Below the pieces are notes generated by a model. That model was not told the origin of the DNA. It saw only the letters and a list, made by a program, of their open reading frames with translations, and did not search any database. Below, in pieces: positions 25,855 through 34,789 of a stretch of DNA of 64,000 bases. The DNA is from DATAUK01 sp036268295 (GTDB lineage: Bacteria > Actinomycetota > Actinomycetes > JAFAQI01). Within the stretch, counting starts at the first letter, position 1. The number at the start of each line of letters is the position of its first letter. Both the position numbers and the translations under genes were made by a program. The stretch spans positions 1 to 64,000 of the forward strand of contig DATAUK010000047.1 of the NCBI GenBank assembly GCA_036268295.1. Direction: 5' to 3'.

Positions 25855-26580
25855 GTGAGGCGGAAGATGCATGAGGCCCCTACCGCGGATAGGCCGGTCG
25901 CGGTCGTCACGGGCGCGGCCAGTGGGATCGGAGCCGCGTGCGTCGACAGGATGCGGCGATCTGGGTGGCATACGGCAGGGATAGACCTGAACGACTCCGA
26001 CTGCGAGCTCGCCCTGACAGCCGACGTGTCCGACCGATCCGCGGTGGCCGAAGCGGTCGGAGAGGTGGTTGACGAGTTTGGTCGGATCGATCTGTTGGTC
26101 AGCGCTGCGGGTTACTACGAAGAGGGAATCGAAGTCGCCGCGATCACCGTCGCTCGATGGAACCGCATGCTCTCGGTGATCTTGGGCGGCACGGTGAACT
26201 GCTGCGCAGCCGTTGTCCCCGTCATGCTCAGGACGGGTCAGGGCGCGATCGTCGCGATCTCCTCGGAGCTGGCGTTGGCCGGCAGTGCCACCGACCTGCA
26301 CTACGTCGCGGCTAAGGGCGCCGTGCTGGGTTTCGCGAAGTCCTTGGCCATGGAGCTGGCGGATACTGACATCAGGGTCAATGTGGTTGCCCCAGGGCCG
26401 ACAGACACTCCCTTACTGGCGTCAGATTCGCTGTGGCGACAACCTGACTACCTCGCCACATTGCCGCTCCGCCGGCTGGTCGTTCCGTCGGAGATCGCCG
26501 ATGCCGTGCACTTCCTCGCCGTCGACGGCTCGATGTATTGCGGCGAGGTCCTGTCGCCCAACGCAGGGGCAGTGATCTAG
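25855..26580 (+). CDS. Short-chain dehydrogenase/reductase 1
   Basis: 241 residues from a GTG at 25855; MHEAP at 25867 is an alternative. The cofactor loop is VTGAASGIGAA, then SAAGYYEEGIEV. The catalytic Ser sits in IVAISSELALAGS and the Tyr-Lys in LHYVAAKGAVLG. VVAPGPTDTPLL closes the family pattern. It is an NAD(P)-dependent oxidoreductase of the FabG-like class. Two bases separate its stop from the start of the next SDR. Confidence 0.88.
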   Translation: MRRKMHEAPTADRPVAVVTGAASGIGAACVDRMRRSGWHTAGIDLNDSDCELALTADVSDRSAVAEAVGEVVDEFGRIDLLVSAAGYYEEGIEVAAITVARWNRMLSVILGGTVNCCAAVVPVMLRTGQGAIVAISSELALAGSATDLHYVAAKGAVLGFAKSLAMELADTDIRVNVVAPGPTDTPLLASDSLWRQPDYLATLPLRRLVVPSEIADAVHFLAVDGSMYCGEVLSPNAGAVI

Positions 26581-26582
26581 CC

Positions 26583-27350
26583 GTGACGACAGCTCAGCCT
26601 TCCGGTCAGGTGGCACTCGTCACCGGCGCGGCCCAAGGCGTCGGTCACGCGACGGCACTACGGCTAGCCTCTGACGGGTTCCGCGTAGTCGTGAACGACA
26701 TTTCCGGCGACGGCCGACTGGACGACCTGGCCGAGCGCATCGGCGGCATCGCAGTTCGCGCGGACATCTCCGAGCCGGCCGCTGCACTGGAGATCGTCGA
26801 AACAGCGGCCGATCGACTCGGCCCGGTCGAGGTCCTGGTGGCGAACGCGGCTGCCATGGCCATGAGCCCGTTCCTGGAGCAGGCGCCGGACGAGTGGTGG
26901 CGACAGATCGACGTCAATCTGTCGGGCCATTTTCGGCTGATCCAGGCGGTTATCCCGGCTATGCGGGCTCTCGGGCGCGGACGCATCGTGATAGTCGCGT
27001 CCGGGTGGGGAGTGATCGGGCACCCGAACGCCACGGCTTACGCGGCATCCAAGGCGGGTTTGATCGCCCTGACCAAGGGGCTCGGGCGTGAGCTCGGCCC
27101 GCAGGGAATCGTGAGCAATGCGATTGCGCCGTCGTACATCGACACCGAGCAGCTCACAGTCGACGCCGATGACCTCAGCATCTCCCTAGACGAGATGAAG
27201 GAGCAGTACCGCGAGTTGGTTCCGACGCATCAACTCGCGACGGCCGAACAGATCGCGGCGACCGTCGCCTTCCTTGCCGGGCCCGGTTCTAGCGCCGTGA
27301 TCGGGCAGGTCCTCCAGCCAAGCGGCGGCGTGACGCGCACCCGAGCCTGA
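26583..27350 (+). CDS. Short-chain dehydrogenase/reductase 2
   Basis: 255 residues from the GTG at 26583; the open frame extends upstream into the first SDR. Motifs are VTGAAQGVGHA, NAAAMAMSPF, IVIVASGWG (Ser replaced by a Ser-Gly-Trp context), TAYAASKAGLIAL (Tyr-Lys) and NAIAPSYIDTEQ. It is only distantly related to the first SDR, so the pair probably performs two different redox steps, such as oxidation of an alcohol or imine formed in the same pathway. Confidence 0.87.
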   Translation: MTTAQPSGQVALVTGAAQGVGHATALRLASDGFRVVVNDISGDGRLDDLAERIGGIAVRADISEPAAALEIVETAADRLGPVEVLVANAAAMAMSPFLEQAPDEWWRQIDVNLSGHFRLIQAVIPAMRALGRGRIVIVASGWGVIGHPNATAYAASKAGLIALTKGLGRELGPQGIVSNAIAPSYIDTEQLTVDADDLSISLDEMKEQYRELVPTHQLATAEQIAATVAFLAGPGSSAVIGQVLQPSGGVTRTRA

Positions 27351-27376
27351 CGCGGAGAAATCGAAGAGGAGTCGAC

Positions 27377-28393
27377 ATGCTCGAACGCAACACTCGCCCG
27401 GTTCCCCCCGTAGACGGGACCAAGGTCCCGCGGTACGCCGGTGCGGGGTCGTTCGCCCGCGTGCCGGAGATCGACAGGGTCGCCGACTACGACGTCGCGA
27501 TACTCGGTGTGCCGTTCGATGCTGGTACGTCGTATCGCCCCGGAGCTCGTTTCGGCCCGCTCGCGGTCAGGCAAGCATCGAGACATCTCCGGCCGGGCCA
27601 TCACGTCGAACTGAACTCCGCGCCCTTTCATGAGATTCAGGTCGTCGATGCAGGTGATGTACCCGTCACGCCCTTCTCCATCGACGAGGCAATGACTCAG
27701 ATCACCGATCACTCCCGCGATCTCATCCGAGGGGAGCGCTCGGTGATCGCTATCGGCGGGGACCACACCATCGCCTTACCGATGCTCAGGTCAGTGGTCC
27801 TAGAGCACGGGCCGGTGTCGCTGGTTCACTTCGATGCGCACCTCGACACCTGGAACACCTACTTCAACGCCCCGACTACGCACGGGACCGTCTTCAGGCG
27901 GGCGTTCGAGGAAAAGCTTCTGGTCGAGGACCACTCCATCCATGTCGGCATCAGGGGGCCGATCTATGACCGCGGTGATCTCGACGATGACAAGGGCTTC
28001 GGCTTCCGCACCATCCGAGCCAGCGACGTCGACGAGATTGGACCCGCCGGGATCATCGATGCCATCTCGCAGCGAACCGGAGATCTCCCCGTCTACCTGT
28101 CCATCGACATCGACGTGCTCGATCCTGCGTTCGCGCCGGGGACCGGCACTCCGGAGATGGGAGGCCTCACGAGTCGCGAACTCCTCAAGGTTCTGCGCGG
28201 GCTGACGCAGATCAACCTCGTCGGCGGCGACGTGGTCGAGGTCGCTCCGGCGTACGACCACGCAGAGATCACTTCCATCGCCGCAGCGACAGTGATATTC
28301 GACATGATCACGCTGCTGGCCCACCGCAGACGCGGTAATGAGGCAGACCTGACTCCGCCGGCTCCCAGGTCCGATACAGGCGGGTTGCTCTGA
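27377..28393 (+). CDS. Agmatinase/guanidinobutyrase-family ureohydrolase 1
   Basis: 338 residues, GAGGAG upstream of the ATG. All Mn ligands are present: H130 (GGDHT), D153-H155-D157 (DAHLDTW) and D244-D246 (SIDIDVLDP). YRPGARFGP and THGTVFRR are typical of the SpeB/GbuA group rather than arginase. The reaction is hydrolysis of a guanidino group to urea plus an amine. With an AruI-like decarboxylase upstream, 4-guanidinobutyrate is a likely substrate, but guanidinopropionate or agmatine are possible. A C-terminal tail of about 20 residues is extra. Confidence 0.87.
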   Translation: MLERNTRPVPPVDGTKVPRYAGAGSFARVPEIDRVADYDVAILGVPFDAGTSYRPGARFGPLAVRQASRHLRPGHHVELNSAPFHEIQVVDAGDVPVTPFSIDEAMTQITDHSRDLIRGERSVIAIGGDHTIALPMLRSVVLEHGPVSLVHFDAHLDTWNTYFNAPTTHGTVFRRAFEEKLLVEDHSIHVGIRGPIYDRGDLDDDKGFGFRTIRASDVDEIGPAGIIDAISQRTGDLPVYLSIDIDVLDPAFAPGTGTPEMGGLTSRELLKVLRGLTQINLVGGDVVEVAPAYDHAEITSIAAATVIFDMITLLAHRRRGNEADLTPPAPRSDTGGLL

Positions 28394-28470
28394 TGCCTAG
28401 TCGGCTGGCCGAGTGGTCACGCAGTCACTGGAACCCATGCGTAGGCGTGGCGCTAATCTATGGCGCCGAG

Positions 28471-28485
28471 TAATACTGTGACGTG
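28471..28485 (+). promoter_or_regulatory. Leaderless promoter of ureohydrolase 2
   Basis: TAATAC at 28471-28476 is a good -10 box six bases before the GTG start at 28483, and no ribosome site is present. The second paralogue therefore seems to have its own promoter. No clear -35 box. Confidence 0.5.
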
Positions 28486-29436
28486 ACCCTCGTCCGTGAC
28501 GGTGACCCAGTCGGGCCCGTCGATGCCTCAGTGATTCCTCGGTACGCCGGACTTTCGACCTTCGCCCGGTTGCCGCGGCGCGAGGACGTCAGTGGAATGG
28601 ACGTCGCGGTCGTCGGCGCCCCGTTCGACAGTGGCGTGAGCTACCGACCGGGGGCGCGATTCGGGCCGGCTCACATCCGCCAGAGCTCCCGGCTGCTGCG
28701 GCCGTACAACCCGGAGCTGGCCGTTCTGCCCTTTGGCGCGCAGCAGGTCGTCGATGCCGGTGATCTGGCCATCAACCCGTTCAACATCAGTCAGGCGATC
28801 GCCCAGATCGAGGCCGGCGCTGCCGAGCTCACGACGGCAGGGGCGCGACTGCTTACGCTCGGCGGCGACCACACGATCGCGCTGCCGCTGCTGCGGGTTA
28901 TGCACGCGATGCACGGGCCGATCGCCGTGCTGCATTTCGACGCCCACATCGACACCTGGGACACCTACTTCGGTGAGCCCTACACCCACGGCACGCCGTT
29001 CCGCCGCGCGTCAGAGGAAGGCCTGCTCGACCGCGACCATTGCCTGCACATCGGGATCCGCGGCCCGCTCTACAACACCAATGACCTGCCGGACTCGGCG
29101 AACCTGGGTTTCGACACCATCCATTGCACCGAGTTGAGCGAGTTGGGGGTGTCGGGCACGATCACGCGGATGCGCGAGCGTCTTGGCGACCGACCGATCT
29201 ACGTCTCGGTCGACATCGACGTGCTCGATCCGGCGCACGCACCGGGCACCGGGACCCCGGAAGCCGGGGGGATGACCTCACGCGAGTTGCTCGCGGTCCT
29301 TCGCGGGCTGGCCGGCGGCCGCCTGGTCTCCGCCGACATCGTCGAGGTCGCCCCGGCTTATGACCACGCCGAGATCACGGGCATCGCTGCTGCGCACGTC
29401 GGCTACGAGCTGCTGTCAGTGATGGCCGGTAGTTGA
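28483..29436 (+). CDS. Agmatinase/guanidinobutyrase-family ureohydrolase 2
   Basis: 317 residues, GTG start. A close paralogue of 27377-28393, colinear over its whole length, with metal ligands in the same positions (H130, D153, H155, D157, D244, D246). It differs in the segment around residues 75-90 and 195-225, which line the substrate pocket in this family, and lacks the long tail. The tandem copy suggests duplication followed by specialisation for two guanidino substrates, or hetero-oligomer formation. Confidence 0.87.
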   Translation: MTLVRDGDPVGPVDASVIPRYAGLSTFARLPRREDVSGMDVAVVGAPFDSGVSYRPGARFGPAHIRQSSRLLRPYNPELAVLPFGAQQVVDAGDLAINPFNISQAIAQIEAGAAELTTAGARLLTLGGDHTIALPLLRVMHAMHGPIAVLHFDAHIDTWDTYFGEPYTHGTPFRRASEEGLLDRDHCLHIGIRGPLYNTNDLPDSANLGFDTIHCTELSELGVSGTITRMRERLGDRPIYVSVDIDVLDPAHAPGTGTPEAGGMTSRELLAVLRGLAGGRLVSADIVEVAPAYDHAEITGIAAAHVGYELLSVMAGS

Positions 29437-29641
29437 GGGCAACGCCCACGCTTCGGACATGCAGCGCGTTGGCGTTGGACCGAGTCAGGTGCCGGTGTCG
29501 TAGTGCCGCCGCAGTAATATTGACTGCGACACGGATGTTCTAAGAATGGGTTCGGATACTTGAAGCTGCCGACAGTTGTCACATGAGTTGTCCGAACGTC
29601 GACCGCTTCGACGTCGGAACCTCTTGACCTAACGGGGGATC

Positions 29642-30529
29642 ATGTCGAATTGGTTCGCGGTCCAACGACTGCGCGAGGGTGTCTATCTCATCGGTGAGCC
29701 GATGCACGTCAACAGTTACTTGATCGTTGGTTCTGAACGAGCGATTTTGCTTGACACCGGCATGGGTATCAGCGACATCCGGTCGGCCGTTGACCAGATC
29801 ACTCCCCTGCCGGTGCTGGTGGTCAACAGCCACTATCACTTCGACCATGTCGGTGGTAATCATCTCTTCGACGACATCGCGATCCACGAACAGGGAGCCG
29901 AGCGCCTTCAGATCGGTCCACCTCCGTTCTGGATTCCTCGTTACCTGGCCATGGTTGAGGAGCTTCTCGCTAAGTACTCGGTGTTTCGCGATATCGACCA
30001 GGACTGGTTCCAAGTGATCGCACCCGAGATGCAGATGCGCCCGCTGCCAAGCGGCTTCGACGGGTCGACGTGGCGAACAATCACGAGCGTGCCAACGAAG
30101 TTGCTGCGTGACGGCGATGAACTCGATCTCGGTGGCCGCGTGCTGAAGGTGCTGCACACGCCCGGCCACACGCCCGACTGCATCTGCCTGTTCGACGCGC
30201 AGTCTCGCCTATTGTTCACTGGCGACACCATTGACACCGGCCCGATCTATGCCCAGTTCGAGGACTCCAACGTCGACGAGTTCGTAGCGTCGACCGAGAA
30301 GCTGATGGCCTATTCCGACATGGTCGATGTGCTTCTTAGCGCCCACGGTGCGCGCTACCAGTCCTATCCGGAGTTGATTTCGCGCGTCCATGCCGCGTTC
30401 GTGCTGGTGAGTGCCGGCCAGGCCACGCTGTTCGACACACAAGATTGCTTCGGAACCGCCGCGAAGGAGGCTCGTTTCAACGACTTCTCGATCATTGTCC
30501 GATCTGCGCTCAGAACGACGCGGGCATAG
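29642..30529 (+). CDS. Metallo-beta-lactamase-fold hydrolase
   Basis: 295 residues, GGGGGAT before the ATG. The metal motif is H64-x-H66-x-D68-H69 (NSHYHFDHVGG), then HTPGHTPDC, FTGDTIDTG (bridging Asp) and SAHG. The C-terminal half of about 80 residues is alpha-helical. No signal peptide. Group members include glyoxalase II-like thioesterases and lactonases. It follows the ureohydrolases after 205 bases and may close the catabolic region, but its link to it is only positional. Confidence 0.83.
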   Translation: MSNWFAVQRLREGVYLIGEPMHVNSYLIVGSERAILLDTGMGISDIRSAVDQITPLPVLVVNSHYHFDHVGGNHLFDDIAIHEQGAERLQIGPPPFWIPRYLAMVEELLAKYSVFRDIDQDWFQVIAPEMQMRPLPSGFDGSTWRTITSVPTKLLRDGDELDLGGRVLKVLHTPGHTPDCICLFDAQSRLLFTGDTIDTGPIYAQFEDSNVDEFVASTEKLMAYSDMVDVLLSAHGARYQSYPELISRVHAAFVLVSAGQATLFDTQDCFGTAAKEARFNDFSIIVRSALRTTRA

Positions 30530-30556
30530 CGACAGGCGAACCGTTCGGGGACCCAC

Positions 30557-30600
30557 TCGCGCCGCGCTACCCTCGCGACCCGCAACGTCCAGACCAGTGA
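30557..30600 (+). pseudogene. Fragment of a VapC-type toxin gene
   Basis: Reads RRATLATRNVQT in one frame, nearly base-identical to codons 114-124 of the intact toxin at 10689-10722. Nothing before or after it matches the toxin. Same orientation as the intact gene. Confidence 0.6.
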
Positions 30601-30681
30601 CCGCGACGTGTTGCTGCCAGATCAGGTGCAACGGAGTGGATCGGTTGCCTGCGGGGGCTAACTGAGCCACTCGGTTGGGCC

Positions 30682-30710
30682 ATCCCCGCCACCAGGTGTT
30701 TCGCGGGGAT
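30682..30710. terminator. Hairpin between convergent genes
   Basis: ATCCCCGC, a 13-base loop, GCGGGGAT. It lies between the MBL-fold gene and the convergent secreted-protein gene and may end both transcripts. It has no U-tract, which is usual for actinomycetes. Confidence 0.45.
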
Positions 30711-30743
30711 CATGCATGTGGGCGTCGACGAGACGGCTAACTT

Positions 30744-31877
30744 CTAACCACCCAGCTTCCACCTGTGCCCGTGGAGCGAAACCGCGAATCGCTTGAACGT
30801 TGAGTACTGAGACTTGGCGCGTGACCCGGTAAACAGGCCGTGGGTGAGAGAACTCACCTCGAAGGCGCTGCCGAACTCCCAGTCACCGCCGTGCGACTTC
30901 CACACCGGCTTCCAGGAGCTCCCTGAGGTGTGCAGGATGACTGCTTGACCAAGCTCTTTCGCGTTGCGATAGGCGACGAGTGCCCAGCCCTGCTTGCCGA
31001 CGGTGGCCATGTCGGTGACGACGCTCGACGCCGGCCAGCCCTTGACCTTCATCTGCACCCATTTCTTGCCGTTGTACTTGTCGATCGCTTGCTTGCCCTT
31101 GGCATTGGTGCCGTACTCATACACGTTCTTGCCCGATTCTCCGCTTACGGCTCCGCTCCCTGTCACGTTGAGCACCGGGCCGGTGTCGGTCCACGTCTTG
31201 CCGTCCCAATGCTGCATGTCACTGTCACCCTCACCGCCGCCGCGCACCGCCCACGCGTCATTCGGGCTGATTGATGCGATCGAGGTCAAGCCGGAGTAGA
31301 GGTCATCCTGAGGGACCTGGACGAGGCTCCACTTCTTGCCGTTCCAGTGCATCGCTTGCGGGCCACCGGTGTTGTTCTCGTTGAACTGCCCGATCGCCCA
31401 GACGTCTTTGGGGCTGCTACCGGCGAATTGCGGTACCGAGACTGCGCCGGTGCCGAAGTTGTATTGGTTGAAGTTGGCGGCCTTGACCTGCTTGCCGACC
31501 TTGTGCCAAATCTCGATCTTGCCGGTTCCGCAACCAGTGCAACCGGGAGTCGGGATGCCAAGAGCGCCGCCGATGAACACATTGTTCTTGCTCACTGCAT
31601 ACACCGAGTCGAGGTAACCGTTCTTGAGCTTGGGCGCCCAGACCGTCTTGAAGTGACCGTTCTTGCCGCTGACCAGGTAGTAGCGGGAGCCCTTGGTGGC
31701 AATTCCGTATACGACCGAGGAGTGCGGCACCGGATAGAGCGACTGGACAACCGGCTTGCTGCTGTGGGCAACTCGGGCGTGAGTCGACGCCTCAGCAACT
31801 CCGGTCGCCCCTGCGGCCGCGAGCAGCGCGAGGACTGATCCAGCCGCAGCGGTGCGCAGAGCTTTGGTTCGCGTCAT
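30744..31877 (-). CDS. Secreted beta-propeller-like repeat protein
   Basis: 377 residues with a signal peptide (MTRTKALRTAAAGSVLALLAAAGATGVAEA). The mature part has about six repeats of the form xDVWAIG..N..HWNGKKW (for example SPKDVWAIG, SPNDAWAVR, MHWNGKKW, QHWDGKTW, DKYNGKKW), the pattern of a six- to seven-blade propeller seen in exported actinobacterial proteins. A GCTGCGTG Cys pair may form a disulfide. Basic and Lys-rich overall. Function unknown; surface binding is likely. Confidence 0.78.
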   Translation of the reverse strand: MTRTKALRTAAAGSVLALLAAAGATGVAEASTHARVAHSSKPVVQSLYPVPHSSVVYGIATKGSRYYLVSGKNGHFKTVWAPKLKNGYLDSVYAVSKNNVFIGGALGIPTPGCTGCGTGKIEIWHKVGKQVKAANFNQYNFGTGAVSVPQFAGSSPKDVWAIGQFNENNTGGPQAMHWNGKKWSLVQVPQDDLYSGLTSIASISPNDAWAVRGGGEGDSDMQHWDGKTWTDTGPVLNVTGSGAVSGESGKNVYEYGTNAKGKQAIDKYNGKKWVQMKVKGWPASSVVTDMATVGKQGWALVAYRNAKELGQAVILHTSGSSWKPVWKSHGGDWEFGSAFEVSSLTHGLFTGSRAKSQYSTFKRFAVSLHGHRWKLGG

Positions 31878-32007
31878 CTATGGCCCCTTTTCAATGTGGA
31901 TCTCGATGATCCTCATAGCCGCTACCTACTGTCCGGCGGTTTCCGAAATTGATGCCCTTTCGAACCGGCAGCCTCGCCGCGACGCTCGCGGATCAAGGCC
32001 GAGCTCA

Positions 32008-32145
32008 GTGCGACGCCGACGTGCTCCCAGGTCGGGAGCAACACCCCCATCTTTGCTATCGCTCATCGCGATCGTCGCCATGACCCTGCTCGTCGTCGCT
32101 GTGCTACGAGGCGCGTACTCGGAACCACGTCGATCCTGTGCATGA
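32008..32145 (+). CDS. Possible small single-pass membrane protein (45 aa)
   Basis: From a GTG with AAGG nine bases upstream: an Arg-rich N-terminus (VRRRRAPRSG), one hydrophobic helix (LLSLIAIVAMTLLVVAVL), then a short tail ending SEPRRSCA. A strong hairpin begins 18 bases after the stop, which supports a real transcript end. I do not recognise a family. The rest of 31878-32291 has no other gene. Confidence 0.35.
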   Translation: MRRRRAPRSGATPPSLLSLIAIVAMTLLVVAVLRGAYSEPRRSCA

Positions 32146-32163
32146 TGAGTTGAATGTCGATTT

Positions 32164-32198
32164 GAGGCATACCCGGGCCGTCTGGCCGGGTATGCCTC
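32164..32198. terminator. 13-bp perfect hairpin
   Basis: GAGGCATACCCGG, 9-base loop, CCGGGTATGCCTC. It lies between the secreted-protein gene start and the SDR gene. It has no U-tract. It most likely terminates the small upstream gene. Confidence 0.55.
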
Positions 32199-32291
32199 CC
32201 CTGGTGGCGCCGCGGGCTTTCTTCGCAACGTCGACCTCATCGACCCGCTCCCCCGAGACTAGGAAGCCGTGTGATTGAAGGAGGCCGCCTA

Positions 32292-33209
32292 ATGAAGATC
32301 TTCGTCGCAGGTTCGACCGGTGTGGCAGGACGAGAGGTGGTCGCTGTGCTGCGACGCTCCGGGCACGGCGTCACCGCGGCGGTCCGCAGCAGCGCCAAGT
32401 CTGACCAGGTCCGCGGCTGGGGGGCCGAACCGGCGACCGTCGACCTGTTCGACCCGGCGACGGTGCGTAGCGTCGTCGCTGGCCACGATGCGATCTGCAA
32501 CTTGACCACCCATATCCCGTCGTTCACCAGGGCGCTGCTTCCCCGCGCGTGGGCGGACAACGACCGGATCCGACGGGAAGTCTCCGCGAACCTGGTCGAC
32601 GCAGCACTCGCCACCGGCGTGCCAAGGCTGGTGCAGGAGTCGATCGGTTTCCTCTACGCCGATCGCGGTGACGGCTGGATCACCGAACAGAGCGGGATCC
32701 AGCCGAACGCCGTCACCCGCAGTGCCGCAGATGCCGAAAACAACGTTACCCGGTTCATCCGATCGGGCGGCACAGGTGTCATCGTCCGGTTCGGGTTCTT
32801 CTACGGGCCCGCCAACCGCCACACCGCCGACATGATCAGCCTCGCCCGGCGGCGGATCGCACCAACTTTGGGCGACCCGAACGGTTTCTTGTCCTCGCTG
32901 CACACCGATGACGTCGGTACAGCCGTTGCCGCCGCGCTGGGTGCCCCCGCCGGGACCTACAACGTCAGTGATGACGAGCCACTGCGCCGCAGCGAACTCC
33001 ACCTTGTGATCGCCGAGGCAGTCGGCCGATCGCACCCTCACGAAACCGGGCAATTCCTGGCTCGCCTTGGCGGCACCAAAGCCCAGACCATGGCACGCTC
33101 GCAGCGACTATCCAACGCCGCGTTCAAAGCCGCCACCGGCTGGTCACCAACGATGACATCAGCGCACCGCGGCTGGCCCGCGATTCTCGCCGCCCGCACC
33201 AACCGGTGA
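32292..33209 (+). CDS. NmrA/extended-SDR NAD(P)-binding protein
   Basis: 305 residues from the ATG at 32292, with GAAGGAGG upstream. Rossmann motif IFVAGSTGVAGREVV at the N-terminus, AAVRSSAKSDQVRGWGAE for the cofactor ribose, then SIGFLYADRG, FYGPANRHTADMI and GTYNVSDDEPLRRSEL as in atypical SDRs of the NAD-epimerase type. The active-site Tyr-Lys is not obvious. Role unknown. Confidence 0.82.
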   Translation: MKIFVAGSTGVAGREVVAVLRRSGHGVTAAVRSSAKSDQVRGWGAEPATVDLFDPATVRSVVAGHDAICNLTTHIPSFTRALLPRAWADNDRIRREVSANLVDAALATGVPRLVQESIGFLYADRGDGWITEQSGIQPNAVTRSAADAENNVTRFIRSGGTGVIVRFGFFYGPANRHTADMISLARRRIAPTLGDPNGFLSSLHTDDVGTAVAAALGAPAGTYNVSDDEPLRRSELHLVIAEAVGRSHPHETGQFLARLGGTKAQTMARSQRLSNAAFKAATGWSPTMTSAHRGWPAILAARTNR

Positions 33210-33381
33210 TGGCAACGAGCCATACACGTCGTCGCAGCCTGTGGAGTTGGCGGGACTGCCTCCGGCGCGGCGACGAGTGCGGCGGCGAGTGCCGAACCGC
33301 CGGTCAGCCGGATGAGCTCTCCGAGCTCTTGCAACACCAGACATTGCCTGCACCGCCACCACCGTGCACCGCAGCAGACGG

Positions 33382-33482
33382 GACGGCCTTCCCTGACCTT
33401 CACGTCACCCGCGGGGACTTGATCGAAAGGGCGACGAGGTTGTCGGCAGGCTCGCCCAGCTGAAACAGCTCGAAACGATCTA
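33382..33482 (+). pseudogene. C-terminal relic of a SnoaL/ester-cyclase-like protein
   Basis: TAFPDLHVTRGDLIE in one frame and RKGDEVVGRLAQL in the next match the usual FPDLxVTVEDLIAEGDxVVxR core of SnoaL-like ester cyclases, with one frameshift near 33430. The remainder of 33210-33527 holds nothing else that I can recognise. Confidence 0.45.
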
Positions 33483-33527
33483 GTGAGTGCTGACAGGAAT
33501 CGGGGTAACGAACATCGTGGAGGCGTC

Positions 33528-33800
33528 ATGCCGCTCGATGAGATATCTGTCCAGGACCTGATCGACCACGGCCCGGGACCGCCGGTCGGGTACCGCTACA
33601 ACGACGACAGCACCATCGACATCGCTGGGCTGAACCTGGCGCATTCAGCGAAGTACCGCACCCTCGCTGCCAACCCTAACGTGGCGTTCGGCGTCGACGA
33701 ACCGTCGGTCAGCGCGCGTCCGGCCAGCGGTTTCTGGAGATTCGCGGGCGCGCCAAGGTCGGCTGGGACCGCCATGACACCGACGGGGGTGGCCGTCGCG
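33528..33800 (+). pseudogene. Decayed F420-class PPOX protein
   Basis: After an unrelated N-terminus, PVGYRYNDDSTIDIAG, KYRTLAANPNVAFGVDE and, in the next frame after about 33715, FLEIRGRAKVGWDRHD follow the split-barrel PPOX/F420 pattern. The catalytic core is incomplete and the frame is broken, so it is a relic. The open frame beyond 33800 to about 34000 is noise. Confidence 0.55.
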
Positions 33801-34036
33801 CAGGTCCGGCGCGTGGCGCTCGATCACGACCTGCCGGTCGAGCCGCAAGGCAACGTCACCCGGTGCCTTCTCCGAGACGGCGTTTCGTGTGCTCGTACAT
33901 CGCGACGGGACTTGGTGGCTGGTCGCTGGGCAGACTACCCCCGTCCGGTCGTCGCCGCCAGGCTGAGGATGGCCGCTCACAAGTCCCTGCACCGTCGTAT
34001 CCCGACTGCGTCGGTAGCCAATCCGAGGAGGAAGAA

Positions 34037-34444
34037 GTGGTCCTGTCCCGCGACGCCGCCTACCCCGAGTCTCATCGTGACCTGCTCGAAGCCGCGAACG
34101 TTGCCGTCTTCACTGCGCTGACGCCGGCGGGGCAGCTTCAGTCGACCGCGATCTGGTATCTGCTCGACGACGACGGCAAGCTCAAGATGACCTCTACCGG
34201 TGACCGCAGGAAGGTGCGGAACCTGCAAGCCGATCCCCGCGTCGCGCTGTTTTTCATGGACCCTGTGAATCCGTACCGCACGCTCGAGGTACGGGGTACC
34301 GCCACGATTGCACTTGATACCGAACTGGTGCTGCAGAAGAAGATCGGTGTGAAGTACGACGACGACGTGACGAGCCACGATCCGCCTGGCACAGTTCGCT
34401 ACGTCATTACGCTTCAACCCGAGACGGTCAACACATTTGGCTGA
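34037..34444 (+). CDS. F420-dependent PPOX-class oxidoreductase
   Basis: 135 residues from the GTG at 34037, with AGGAGGAAGA directly upstream; the longer frame is not supported. The split-barrel flavin/F420-binding pattern is complete: ANVAVFTALTPAGQLQSTAIWYLLDDDGKLKM, RRKVRNLQADPRVALFFMDP, RTLEVRGTATI, ending with RYVITLQPETVNTFG. It is the size of TIGR03618-type proteins (reduced F420 as hydride donor). It stands alone between relics. Confidence 0.85.
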   Translation: MVLSRDAAYPESHRDLLEAANVAVFTALTPAGQLQSTAIWYLLDDDGKLKMTSTGDRRKVRNLQADPRVALFFMDPVNPYRTLEVRGTATIALDTELVLQKKIGVKYDDDVTSHDPPGTVRYVITLQPETVNTFG

Positions 34445-34529
34445 TCGCTCCGAGCGCGCTACCGACCTCGCCGGCCAACAGCATCCACCTGCTTCGGAAC
34501 GGGTTGCGTCCGACCGAGCGGCACCGGGG

Positions 34530-34760
34530 CTACCAGTTCCCAGCTGGGACATCCGGACGGGTCCAGACGGTGACCTGAGGCATCACCGATCTGGAGAATG
34601 CCGACTGCACGCGGTTGAGGTCGTCAGTGGGTGTGGCCTTGCTGGCGAGGTAGTCACGGCTGAAGATGAGGGCGACGACGATAAAGGCAAATAGGTAGCG
34701 CAGCGCGGGATGTGTTCGACCGAGTCGGCGTGGCCGGTCTGATTGTCTTGTTGGCGGCAC
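34530..34760 (-). CDS. Small putative membrane ORF (76 aa)
   Basis: An open frame with a basic N-terminus (RPRRLGRTHPALR), one hydrophobic segment (YLFAFIVVALIF) and a polar C-terminus. No family recognised and no strong ribosome site. It fills the otherwise empty 34445-34789 gap and could be the end of a lost membrane protein. Confidence 0.25.
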   Translation of the reverse strand: MPPTRQSDRPRRLGRTHPALRYLFAFIVVALIFSRDYLASKATPTDDLNRVQSAFSRSVMPQVTVWTRPDVPAGNW

Positions 34761-34789
34761 TCTCCTGCCTGCGATTCACCGGGCAACGG

